In this document: positions 50,506 through 58,209 of the stretch, piece by piece
How the letters are laid out: each line of letters begins with the position of its first letter
How positions within the stretch are numbered: the first letter of the stretch is position 1
Assembly: GCA_002346645.1 (NCBI GenBank)
Contig: DEAD01000012.1
Span: forward strand, 1 to 64,000
DNA from: Dehalococcoidia bacterium UBA2991
Lineage (GTDB): Bacteria; Chloroflexota; Dehalococcoidia; Tepidiformales; Tepidiformaceae
Direction of reading: 5' to 3'
DNA length: 64,000 bases
The notes under the pieces: generated by a model
Database searches by the model: none
What the model was told of the DNA's origin: nothing
Seen by the model: the letters and a program-made list of their open reading frames with translations, nothing else
Made by a program: the position numbers and the translations under genes

Positions 50506-51255
50506 ATGACTCTATCTGTGCGTACTGAAGGCGGCGAGCGCCAATATCGTTACCTTCTGCCGGTTGCTCTGCTTTTCACCGGGGCACTCATTGTCTCGAA
50601 CATCATTGCCATCAAAGTAGTAAATATCTCAGGCCTAGTGGGCGGAGCTTTCGACTATTTTCAGCCTGCCTCGATAATTATATTCCCTGTTGCATACATC
50701 GTTGGAGATATTCTCACAGAGGTTTACGGCTACTCTGTTGCCCGGCGCGTCATTTGGTCCGGCTTTTTCGCTAACGCATTGGCTGTAGTGGCCATTGTCA
50801 TTGCCCAGGAAATCCCTGCTGCCCCGTTCTGGGGTGACCAGGATGCCTACGAGGCGATACTTGGGCAGACCTGGCGAATTGTAGGCGGTAGCTTCACCGC
50901 AATTCTTGTAGGCGAGTTTGCTAACTCGTTTGTCTTGGCTCGATTAAAGCAAATTACACAGGGGCGCTTCCTCTGGCTTCGCACGATTAGTTCGACCTTC
51001 ATAGGGCAGGGATTCGACTCAGCGGTTTTCCTGACTATTGCCTTTTTTGGTACCGCTACGATTGCGAACGGAGAAGCTCTTTGGGCGTTTTTCTGGAGAG
51101 CTTGGCTCATCAAGACGGTTTATGAAGTTGTTGCTACGCCCCTGACCTACCTTGTCGTTAATACGATGAAGCGGTTAGAGGGGGTGGATGTTTACGACAC
51201 CGACACGAACTTCAATCCGATCCCTCTACCCTTTGGGCTACGTAAAGGACGATAG
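50506..51255 (+). CDS. yhhQ: Queuosine precursor transporter (YhhQ/VUT family)
   Basis: The 249-residue membrane protein has about six hydrophobic segments and belongs to the QPTR/YhhQ family, which imports preQ0 or preQ1. Typical family features are IIAIKVVNI near the start, DILTEVYGYSVARRVIW, and GQGFDSAVFLTIAFFG in the second half. It is followed 44 nt later by queF, which converts preQ0 to preQ1, so the two form a salvage pair. A strong inverted repeat overlaps its promoter. Confidence 0.92.
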   Translation: MTLSVRTEGGERQYRYLLPVALLFTGALIVSNIIAIKVVNISGLVGGAFDYFQPASIIIFPVAYIVGDILTEVYGYSVARRVIWSGFFANALAVVAIVIAQEIPAAPFWGDQDAYEAILGQTWRIVGGSFTAILVGEFANSFVLARLKQITQGRFLWLRTISSTFIGQGFDSAVFLTIAFFGTATIANGEALWAFFWRAWLIKTVYEVVATPLTYLVVNTMKRLEGVDVYDTDTNFNPIPLPFGLRKGR

Positions 51256-51299
51256 TTCAACGCTTGCACAGGGCCGCTCGGAGTCGCACGCTAATTTCT

Positions 51300-51665
51300 A
51301 TGGGTAAGAACGAATTCGCTATCGATGGCACCCTTGATTCTTTTGAGAATCAACACCGGGAACGAAATTACGAGATTCGCTTTGATGCTCCTGAGTTCAC
51401 AAGTGTATGTCCGATGACAGGCCAACCGGACTTTGGAACAATCACGCTGATATATACCCCTGGGGAACGTTGCATCGAGTTGCGTAGTTTCAAGTTCTAT
51501 CTACAGGCCTTCCGGCAGAGAGGTATTTTTTACGAGGACGTGGTGAATACCATTTTGGATGATGTGGTGGCGGCGATCGCACCACGTCGAGCTATGGTAA
51601 TCGGTGACTTTCATTCCCGCGGGGGTATCGGGGCGAAAGTGACTGCTACACACCCGCAGGCGTAG
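51300..51665 (+). CDS. queF: NADPH-dependent 7-cyano-7-deazaguanine reductase QueF
   Basis: The 121-residue type I QueF reduces preQ0 to preQ1 for queuosine in tRNA. The catalytic Cys37 is in TSVCPMTGQPDFG, and the family motif is ELRSFKFYLQAFR, a close variant of the QueF consensus. GDFHSRGG is near the C-terminus. ATG 51300 fits the family start. The related enzymes QueC, QueD and QueE are not in the window, so a preQ0-type precursor may be taken from outside. Confidence 0.95.
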   Translation: MGKNEFAIDGTLDSFENQHRERNYEIRFDAPEFTSVCPMTGQPDFGTITLIYTPGERCIELRSFKFYLQAFRQRGIFYEDVVNTILDDVVAAIAPRRAMVIGDFHSRGGIGAKVTATHPQA

Positions 51666-51679
51666 CATCCGGTGGGTTC

Positions 51680-52456
51680 ATGGCGATAAAGCGAAATCCT
51701 GGTGGTTTCCCGCAGCGAAAGTTGAAGGATGTTCCTATCGTCATGCCTGCGCAGATGCGTGAGGTTCAGCGTGCTGCGCAAGAAGTTTTTCATTACGACA
51801 TACTGCAGGCCGTGGAAAATGCAGGTCATGCTGCGGCACGGTTTGTGTTAGCAATGCTGGGTGGTAGTGCCAAGGGGCAAAGGGTGGTGGTTATGGCTGG
51901 TGGAGGTCATGTGGGAGCGGCAGGGCTCTGTGCAGTTCGTCACCTTGACAACTGGGGTGTGCAAGCGGAGCCACTGCTTAGTGAGGTTGAAAGTCAGATG
52001 AGCTTCGTGACACAGCGACATCTGCAAATTCTGGCTGAGGCTGGTATTGCGGAGCCTGCCGATAGAGATACCAGCGAACACACTGCCGAGGACCATGTTC
52101 GCCAAGCTGACCTTGTTGTTGATGCCCTGGTGGGGTACGGGCTAGAAGGGGCGCCAACAGGACTGGCTGCAGCGGTTACGGAGATCGCAGCTGTAGCTGC
52201 CCGGCCTGTCCTAGCCCTGGATATCCCCACTGGGGTTAATGGAGATACGGGATCAATCAGTAGCCCCGCGGTGGAGGCAACTACCACGCTTGTATTTGAC
52301 CTTCCGAAAACGGGGCAATTAGATCCTGCATGCGCTAATCACGTCGGAGAATTGTATTTAGCTGATCTGGGGATTCCCAGGGCAGCCTATGAGCGTTGCG
52401 GCATAAGCATCCGAGGGCTATTTGCAGAGGGTAATATCGTCCGACTGCGGCGCTAG
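51680..52456 (+). CDS. nnrE: NAD(P)H-hydrate epimerase (YjeF N-terminal domain, NnrE)
   Basis: The 258-residue protein resembles the YjeF N-terminal family, which epimerises damaged NAD(P)HX. Characteristic features are VMAGGGHVGAAGL, VVDALVGYGL and LDIPTGVNGDTG. It lacks the fused NAD(P)HX dehydratase domain common in bacteria, so the dehydratase would have to be separate. The N-terminus has about 25 extra residues. It follows queF by 14 nt and is convergent with pduO, which ends 3 nt away. Confidence 0.85.
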   Translation: MAIKRNPGGFPQRKLKDVPIVMPAQMREVQRAAQEVFHYDILQAVENAGHAAARFVLAMLGGSAKGQRVVVMAGGGHVGAAGLCAVRHLDNWGVQAEPLLSEVESQMSFVTQRHLQILAEAGIAEPADRDTSEHTAEDHVRQADLVVDALVGYGLEGAPTGLAAAVTEIAAVAARPVLALDIPTGVNGDTGSISSPAVEATTTLVFDLPKTGQLDPACANHVGELYLADLGIPRAAYERCGISIRGLFAEGNIVRLRR

Positions 52457-52459
52457 TGC

Positions 52460-53026
52460 CTAAAACTTTCTAGAGTTCCAGAGGACATCACCATTTCCGC
52501 TAAGGTTGTTTTGGAGACGAGAAGCAACGAAAAGTAGATCGCTGAGGCGGTTAAGGTAGGGGGTAACCAATGCCCCTACATGTTCTTCTCGGCTAAGAGC
52601 AAAGGTTTTCCTCTCGGCTCGGCGGCAAATAGTGCGGGCAAGATGTAGGTGGGCAGCAGTAAGGTCACCTCCAGGTAGGACAAAGCTAGTGAGGGGTTCG
52701 AGGTTAGCGTTCCACTCATCTATCCAGGTTTCCAGGTCCTCGACATGGCGGTTCTCGATATGGGGACCGGTTGCTTCCTGTCCTGCTTCAATAGGAGTAG
52801 CGAGTTCGGCTCCAAGATTAAATAAGACCTGCTGAATCACGCCGAATGGTTCTCTCATAGGGGCTTCAAGTCCATTTGCGACGGCGATGCCGATGGCACT
52901 ATTCAACTCGTCGATAGTGCCGTAAGCGTCAATGCGGAGGCTATCCTTGGGTACCCGCTGTCCTCCAGCAAGGGCAGTTGTGCCATCATCGCCGGTGCGG
53001 GTGTAGACGCGGTTAATGCGAACCAT
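52460..53026 (-). CDS. pduO: Cob(I)alamin adenosyltransferase (PduO type)
   Basis: The 188-residue protein transfers adenosyl from ATP to cob(I)alamin. The ATP motif YTRTGDDGTTALAGG is at the N-terminus, RTICRRAERKTFAL lies in the middle, and YLNRLSDLLFVASR is near the end. The start MVRINRVYTRTGDDG at 53026 is preferred over the frame start at 53086, since it matches family starts and leaves space for the divergent gene. It makes the adenosylcobalamin needed by mutases such as methylmalonyl-CoA mutase; that enzyme is not in this window. Confidence 0.93.
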   Translation of the reverse strand: MVRINRVYTRTGDDGTTALAGGQRVPKDSLRIDAYGTIDELNSAIGIAVANGLEAPMREPFGVIQQVLFNLGAELATPIEAGQEATGPHIENRHVEDLETWIDEWNANLEPLTSFVLPGGDLTAAHLHLARTICRRAERKTFALSREEHVGALVTPYLNRLSDLLFVASRLQNNLSGNGDVLWNSRKF

Positions 53027-53097
53027 GTATCTAGCATGACGGAGCGACAGAGCGTAGGCCACCCTCTCCCTTTCGCTGATGGACATTGGAGCAGAGA

Positions 53098-53349
53098 ATG
53101 TCAGAGGAGGTTTCCGTGACTGAAATTATTCGGTGTGACCGTTGCCTTATGCCCATAGAGGGTCAGCCACATGTGATGGCGACTCGGAGATATTGCTGTG
53201 CTAGCTGTTCTGTTGGGTCAGCCTGTGAGCATCAAGGAGTGCGACGTGGTAGCGCCACCCGTCGTTTTGACGGCAACTTCGATCGTTTTCGCGAGGTAGT
53301 TCGCCATTCTGGCCCTTACGAACGCGAGCGAAAAGCGGATACAGGTTGA
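53098..53349 (+). CDS. Small Cys-rich zinc-binding protein
   Basis: An 83-residue protein with CDRC near residue 13, then YCCASCSVGSACEH, giving a probable treble-clef or zinc-ribbon fold. The C-terminal half is basic and polar. I do not recognise a characterised family. The start ATG 53098 has a GGAG ribosome site 6 nt upstream. It is divergent from pduO and 31 nt upstream of the FmdB-type gene, so the pair is probably one operon. Confidence 0.7.
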   Translation: MSEEVSVTEIIRCDRCLMPIEGQPHVMATRRYCCASCSVGSACEHQGVRRGSATRRFDGNFDRFREVVRHSGPYERERKADTG

Positions 53350-53380
53350 CCTAGCGGATGACCATCTCCAACATCGAGTA

Positions 53381-53680
53381 ATGGCTCTTTACGAATACCA
53401 ATGTGGGGATTGTGGCAAACGCTTTGAGAAGCGCATGCCTATGGGTGATGCCTTACAGCTAACACCTTGTTCTGATTGCGGAGCTCAAGCGAAGAAGGTG
53501 ATTGGGAATTTTGCTGTAGTGGGGCGTGCCGAGGCTGGAATTGGTGATGGACCTGCGCCATGGGAAGATAGTGGAGAAGAAGATGGGGGTGGGGAAAGCG
53601 AAGTTGGTGGTGCAGACGACATAACTCATCACGGTCACAGCCATGGGCCAGGGGGACACTCACATCCCCATAGTCACTAA
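53381..53680 (+). CDS. FmdB-family zinc-ribbon protein with His-rich tail
   Basis: The 99-residue protein starts with the FmdB-type zinc ribbon MALYEYQCGDCGKRFEKRM, then CSDCG, giving two CxxC pairs. The middle is acidic and Gly-rich. The C-terminus is a His-rich stretch (THHGHSHGPGGHSHPHSH) likely to bind Zn or Ni. FmdB proteins are proposed regulators, but a real role is unproven. It lacks an obvious ribosome site. Confidence 0.88.
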   Translation: MALYEYQCGDCGKRFEKRMPMGDALQLTPCSDCGAQAKKVIGNFAVVGRAEAGIGDGPAPWEDSGEEDGGGESEVGGADDITHHGHSHGPGGHSHPHSH

Positions 53681-53725
53681 CGACCTTAAGCACGGGTAGG
53701 GCCCGTCCCCAGATATGGGTTTGTT

Positions 53726-54835
53726 TTATATCTCCAGCATGGTCGCGACTTGTTCGCGGTGGAAGTCTGCGTCACCCCAGAAAAGCTCGGCGCGCTTCTG
53801 GCGGCGGAAATACAACTGGATGATGTAATCCTTCGTAAAGCCGATGCCCCCGTGAATTTGTTGACCGTGGGCGACTACCCGTCGGCTAGCCTCGCTGCAC
53901 CAAGCCTTGGCCATGGAGGTGTCCATATGTTGGGAAGGTTCATTCTCACTAGTGGCCCAGGCTGCTTTGTATGTGATGAAACGCATTCCGTCGACATCAG
54001 TAACCATATCGGCAGCTTTGTGTTGTATGGCTTGAAAGGAGCCTATTGGTCGGCCGAACTGAACTCGCTCTTTGGCGTAGTTGACGGCGATCTCAAAATC
54101 CTTTTGGGCTAGGCCGACTAAGTAGGCATTTTCAAGATTTATGGCGATATTGCGAGCACGCAGGCTTGTTTCGTCGTCAGTGATCATCGTGTCGTCAGCA
54201 CTAACGCGAACATCCTTGAGAACAACTTCGGCCTGTTTGTCACTGGCAATAGTCTTGAGGAGGTTAACCTCAACACCACTCTGGTCTCGTGGAATAACGA
54301 AACTAGCGAGTGCGTCATCTGGGGTTTTGGCGATGACATGCAGGTAGTCAGCGATGTGGGCATCGGGAACGAAGAGTTTTGTGCCATTGAGGACATAGTC
54401 GCCCCCGTCTGGGGTAGCCGTTAGGTTGAAGCCATCCCGATCCCAGCGACCGGTTTCTTCGGTTACTGCGTAGGTATGGATGGCGGTCCCACTAGCAATA
54501 CCAGGCAAATATTTTGCCTTCTGGGCATCGCTTCCGACAATTGAGAGCCAGGCGGCACATGTCGCGTTGGGAATAAAGGGTCCTGGAACCAAGGCTCGGC
54601 CAAATTCTTCGACAAGAACGCATAGGTCCAGATATGAAAAACCAGAGCCACCATGTTCCTCTGGAACCATTAGCCCTTGCCAGCCAAGTTCGGCCATTTT
54701 CTTCCAGAGATCAGGGCTATAGCCAGCCTCATCTTCTTCCATGGCTCGCACGTGTTCTTCGGGGCATTCATTTTCGAGAAAGTCTCTTGCTGAATCTCGG
54801 ATAAGGGTCTGCTCTTCGCTGAGGCTCAGATCCAT
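53726..54835 (-). CDS. Acyl-CoA dehydrogenase family protein
   Basis: The 369-residue flavoprotein starts MDLSLSEEQTLIRDSARDFL and contains WQGLMVPEEHGGSGFSYLD, LNGTKLFVPDA and a C-terminal HGGIGFTKDYIIQLYFRR, all typical of acyl-CoA dehydrogenases. It differs strongly from the dehydrogenase at 49241. Its catalytic base is not evident from sequence, so substrate oxidation is assumed from family. The flanking region 54836-55106 holds no gene; no tRNA or repeat was seen there. Confidence 0.92.
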   Translation of the reverse strand: MDLSLSEEQTLIRDSARDFLENECPEEHVRAMEEDEAGYSPDLWKKMAELGWQGLMVPEEHGGSGFSYLDLCVLVEEFGRALVPGPFIPNATCAAWLSIVGSDAQKAKYLPGIASGTAIHTYAVTEETGRWDRDGFNLTATPDGGDYVLNGTKLFVPDAHIADYLHVIAKTPDDALASFVIPRDQSGVEVNLLKTIASDKQAEVVLKDVRVSADDTMITDDETSLRARNIAINLENAYLVGLAQKDFEIAVNYAKERVQFGRPIGSFQAIQHKAADMVTDVDGMRFITYKAAWATSENEPSQHMDTSMAKAWCSEASRRVVAHGQQIHGGIGFTKDYIIQLYFRRQKRAELFWGDADFHREQVATMLEI

Positions 54836-55106
54836 CTTTGTCCGTCCTTCATCAGGGTCGCTGAAGCGAGCACATAGAAATAAGTACCCCTATGGGGGCA
54901 GCCGAGCGAGTCTAGCACGGGCTTGGGTGAGCGTCAGTGTAGCCCCCATGATTAGTTACAGAAGGTTGCTCACAAGAGGGTGTTGCAAAGAACTAATCTG
55001 TGGGGAGTCGGGCATCGGTAACCCGTCGCTTTCTGAAGGCGATATGTAGAAGGGCCTGAGAGTTGAATTCGTATATGAGGTGCAGGGAACAATGTCGGGG
55101 GGCGTG
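54836..55106. other. Intergenic region between an acyl-CoA dehydrogenase and an aminotransferase gene
   Basis: About 270 bases without a convincing gene. It is the leader of the leftward acyl-CoA dehydrogenase and the trailer of the leftward aminotransferase. No tRNA, terminator hairpin with T-tract, or repeat was recognised. Confidence 0.5.
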
Positions 55107-56288
55107 CTAGCGATTGCGCTGAACGAAGCGGCCGATACGCTCCAGTGCACGTTCGATCTCTTCGTAACCACTGGCGTAGCAGGCGCGCACGAACCCTTCA
55201 CCGGACGAGCCAAAGGCGACTCCGGGCACTACGGCCACTCGCTCCTCGGTGAGTAGCCGCTGGCTAAAGGTGGTGCTATCCATGCCTGTAGGACGAATAT
55301 CAGGAAAGACGTAGAAAGCCCCTCGGGGGTTGAAAGCTGGGAGGCCGATGGCATGAAGCCCATCGACCATGAGACGGCGGCGGCGGTCATAGTCAGCTAG
55401 CATCTCCTGGACGAAGCTTTCTCCGTGTTGAATCGCAGCCAGGGCAGCGTACTGTGCGGCGGTTGGTGCTGACATCATGACGTATTGGTGAACTTTCATT
55501 GCCGCTTCAGCGAGGGGGCTCGGGGCAGCTAGCCAGCCGACTCGCCAACCTGTCATAGCGTAGGTCTTACTAAAGCCACCAATAAGGATTGTGCGTTCTC
55601 GCATGCCGTTGATAGAGGAGAAGCAGGTGTGCTGCCCTTCGTAAGTGAGCCGGGCGTATAGCTCATCACTGATGACTACAAGGTCGTTGGTATTAGCGAC
55701 CTCGGCGATTCCTTCTAGATCGGAGTAGTCCATGGTGGCTCCGGTAGGGTTGGCAGGGAAGCCGAAAAGAAGAGCCTTGGTGCGGTCTGTTATGCGTTCG
55801 GAGACATCCTTTGCAATTAATCGAAAGTCGTTGTCGGCACTGGTGGGAACGGGACAAAAGCGACCTTTGGCCATTAGAACGGCAGGCTCGTAGGCGACAT
55901 AGCTGGGATCAGGACAGAGAACCTCATCTCCATCGTCGAGGAGAGAGCGTAGGGCGATATCAAAGGCCTCGCTGGATCCACTGGTTATAACGATCTCGGT
56001 AGAGGGATCGTAGGAGACTCCATAAAGGTGCTGGAGTTCCGAGCTAATAGCTTCCCGTAATTCAAAGAGCCCGTAATTAGAGGTGTAGTGCGTTTCCCCA
56101 TTTTCAATGCTTTCTATAGCTGCTTGCCGGATAGGTTGCGGAGTTACGTAATCTGGCTCACCGACTCCGAGGGAAATGACATCGTCTATGGTGGTTAGGA
56201 TGTCAAAAAAATCCCGTATGCCACTAGCTGGTACGGAAGCCAGACTCCGGGAAACAAAACGGTTGGCACTAGGTGGGTTTTGCTCCAC
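55107..56288 (-). CDS. PLP-dependent aminotransferase (class I, AspC/AlaT-like)
   Basis: The 393-residue fold type I aminotransferase has the PLP-lysine in GGFSKTYAMTGWRVGW (about residue 232), DELYARL with the Asp that contacts the pyridine ring, and a C-terminal Arg motif FVRACYASG. The start is GTG 56288 with a weak ribosome site. Aspartate, alanine or aromatic substrates are all possible. It follows the gatA stop by 44 nt. Confidence 0.92.
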   Translation of the reverse strand: MEQNPPSANRFVSRSLASVPASGIRDFFDILTTIDDVISLGVGEPDYVTPQPIRQAAIESIENGETHYTSNYGLFELREAISSELQHLYGVSYDPSTEIVITSGSSEAFDIALRSLLDDGDEVLCPDPSYVAYEPAVLMAKGRFCPVPTSADNDFRLIAKDVSERITDRTKALLFGFPANPTGATMDYSDLEGIAEVANTNDLVVISDELYARLTYEGQHTCFSSINGMRERTILIGGFSKTYAMTGWRVGWLAAPSPLAEAAMKVHQYVMMSAPTAAQYAALAAIQHGESFVQEMLADYDRRRRLMVDGLHAIGLPAFNPRGAFYVFPDIRPTGMDSTTFSQRLLTEERVAVVPGVAFGSSGEGFVRACYASGYEEIERALERIGRFVQRNR

Positions 56289-56332
56289 AGCTATTTCCCT
56301 ACGCCTCTTTTGGGGGACGGATATACAAAGGA

Positions 56333-57793
56333 TTACAGTGGGGCAAGGCGATTGGCCTGTCCGAAAGACTGTTCGAAAGCATGGCCTATCTGGAGGATCG
56401 TCCCCTCTCCTCCGACATCTCCAATAATTTGAAGGCCAACTGGCATTTCTTCACTCCTACCGCAGGGAAGGCTGAGGGCGGGAAGTCCTGCCACGGCACT
56501 GGGGAGTGTATAGACATCGTTTAAGTACATGGCATAGGGATCATCGAGCTTTGCTCCGCAAGGGAAAGCAATACCAGGTGTGGTTGGAGTGACGAGTGCA
56601 TCGTAGCGGGTGAAAGCTTCTTGAAACTCCTGTGTGATGAGGGTGCGTACCTTTTGCGCTTTTAGATAAAACTGATCGTAGTAGCCTGCACTTAAGGCAT
56701 ATACACCCAGCATGATGCGTCGCTTGACCTCGTCTCCGAAGCCCTGTTCACGAGTCTGCTCCATGTTCTCCCACATACCACTGCCACCACGTTCGCTAAG
56801 CCCGTACTTGACTCCGTCGTAACGGGCCAAATTAGAGCTCGCTTCACTGGGGGCTATGAGGTAGTAAACGGCTAGGGCATGTTCAGTCATAGGTAGGGAG
56901 AGTTCAGTGTCTATTTCGCAGCCCAGCGATTCTAGGCGGGTTAATGCTTCTTCTATCCTGGCTCGCACACCTGACTCCATGCCCTCGACGAAATACTCTC
57001 GGGGTACACCGATCCTTTTACCTGCAATGTCGCGGCCGAGGTAGTGGCGCATATCAGGGCGGGGAGCTGGATCGCTAGTGGAATCTCGAGGGTCATGGCT
57101 GCTGATTCCGTCAAGGATCGTCGCAACGTCTTGTACGTCTCGACCGATGGGTCCTACTTGGTCGAGTGAGCTTCCAAAGGCGATTATGCCGAAGCGGCTA
57201 ACGCGTCCGTATGTTGGATCGAGTCCTACAACTCCACAGAGGGAAGCTGGCTGACGAATGCTTCCTCCGGTATCGCTGCCCAAGGCGGCTAAGCATTCAC
57301 CTGCTGCGACCGCAGCAGCTGAGCCCCCCGAGCTACCTCCAGGAACTCGCTCGGTATCCCAAGGATTGTGTGTTGGCCCGAAGGCGGAATGCTCTGTGCT
57401 GGACCCCATAGCGAACTCGTCCATGTTTGCCTTGCCCACCAAGACGGCACCGGCGCGTTTTAGCTGCTCAAACACATGACTGTCATAAGGTGGAATGAAA
57501 TCACCCAACATGCGGGACCCCGCAGTGGTGCGGATTCCCTTAGTGACAATGAGATCTTTGATCGCGAAGGGAATTCCAGTGAGGGGAGTGGCAGTTCCCG
57601 CTGCAAATCGTGCATCGGCCTCCATGGCCTGCTCCCGTGCAATGGTGTCTGTACGGGTGATGTAAGCGTTGACGCTAGATTCAACGGCATCGACGCGGCT
57701 AAGCACGGACTCCGTTAATTCGATCGCGGAGAATTCTTTTGCACGCAATCCCTCCTGGGCTGCATGCGCCGTGAGTTCCCAGAGTTCACTCAT
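56333..57793 (-). CDS. gatA: Asp/Glu-tRNA amidotransferase subunit A (GatA)
   Basis: The 486-residue amidase subunit releases ammonia from glutamine for Glu-tRNA-Gln or Asp-tRNA-Asn amidation. The catalytic Lys is in FAIKDLIVTKG, the cis-Ser and nucleophile Ser in GSSGGSAAAVAAG and DTGGSIRQPA. A signature typical of GatA rather than other amidases is LDPTYGRVSRFG. Its ATG overlaps the gatC stop (ATGA). GatB is not in the window and must lie elsewhere. Confidence 0.96.
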   Translation of the reverse strand: MSELWELTAHAAQEGLRAKEFSAIELTESVLSRVDAVESSVNAYITRTDTIAREQAMEADARFAAGTATPLTGIPFAIKDLIVTKGIRTTAGSRMLGDFIPPYDSHVFEQLKRAGAVLVGKANMDEFAMGSSTEHSAFGPTHNPWDTERVPGGSSGGSAAAVAAGECLAALGSDTGGSIRQPASLCGVVGLDPTYGRVSRFGIIAFGSSLDQVGPIGRDVQDVATILDGISSHDPRDSTSDPAPRPDMRHYLGRDIAGKRIGVPREYFVEGMESGVRARIEEALTRLESLGCEIDTELSLPMTEHALAVYYLIAPSEASSNLARYDGVKYGLSERGGSGMWENMEQTREQGFGDEVKRRIMLGVYALSAGYYDQFYLKAQKVRTLITQEFQEAFTRYDALVTPTTPGIAFPCGAKLDDPYAMYLNDVYTLPSAVAGLPALSLPCGRSEEMPVGLQIIGDVGGEGTILQIGHAFEQSFGQANRLAPL

Positions 57794-58077
57794 TCGAGTA
57801 CCGCTCGGACGCGAATAAGCCCATCCTCTACCTCAGGTGCGTTACTTAGTGCTTCTTCCCTTGTGAGGGAGGAAGCCACTGAGTCGGTACGCATGATGTT
57901 TTGAAGGGGAAGGGGGTGGGCCGTTGGTTCAACATCGGCTGTATCAACGGCCCCTAATGCCTCGAAGTGACCGAGAATGTCGGAAAGCTGACTAGTAAGA
58001 CGGTCAATTTCTGCCGGTTGGAGCCCGAGCCGGGCAAGCCTACCGATGTGTAGTACCTGTTCACGAGAGATTTCCAT
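57790..58077 (-). CDS. gatC: Asp/Glu-tRNA amidotransferase subunit C (GatC)
   Basis: GatC (95 residues) is the small stabilising subunit of the amidotransferase. The start sequence MEISREQVLHIGRLARLGL and DTADVEPTAHPLP are typical. ATG 58077 has a -10 box (TACGAT) 6 nt upstream and no ribosome site. A longer frame to 58116 crosses that box. It leads the gatCA pair and is divergent from the PBP gene. Confidence 0.93.
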   Translation of the reverse strand: MEISREQVLHIGRLARLGLQPAEIDRLTSQLSDILGHFEALGAVDTADVEPTAHPLPLQNIMRTDSVASSLTREEALSNAPEVEDGLIRVRAVLE

Positions 58078-58083
58078 GTGGAA

Positions 58084-58089
58084 ATCGTA
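58084..58089 (-). promoter_or_regulatory. -10-like box TACGAT of a leaderless gatC promoter
   Basis: On the minus strand TACGAT ends 6 nt before the ATG of gatC, the same box and spacing as at sufR. No Shine-Dalgarno lies between. Confidence 0.5.
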
Positions 58090-58209
58090 CACAGCGTCTC
58101 CCGCACGTGCCCGCAACGGGGGGCTTTGCTAGGCTCGACATGATGCGGCCTACCGCCCATCCAACGTGTTTGCCCCGATTCCGTTTCCCGTTTACCTGGG
58201 CTATCGGCC

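Noticed and set aside
54836..55106. Possible tRNA or small RNA between the acyl-CoA dehydrogenase and aminotransferase genes
   Set aside because: No cloverleaf with T-arm GTTCGA-type loop could be formed; the short CCCC/GGGG pairing is too small to support an RNA gene.
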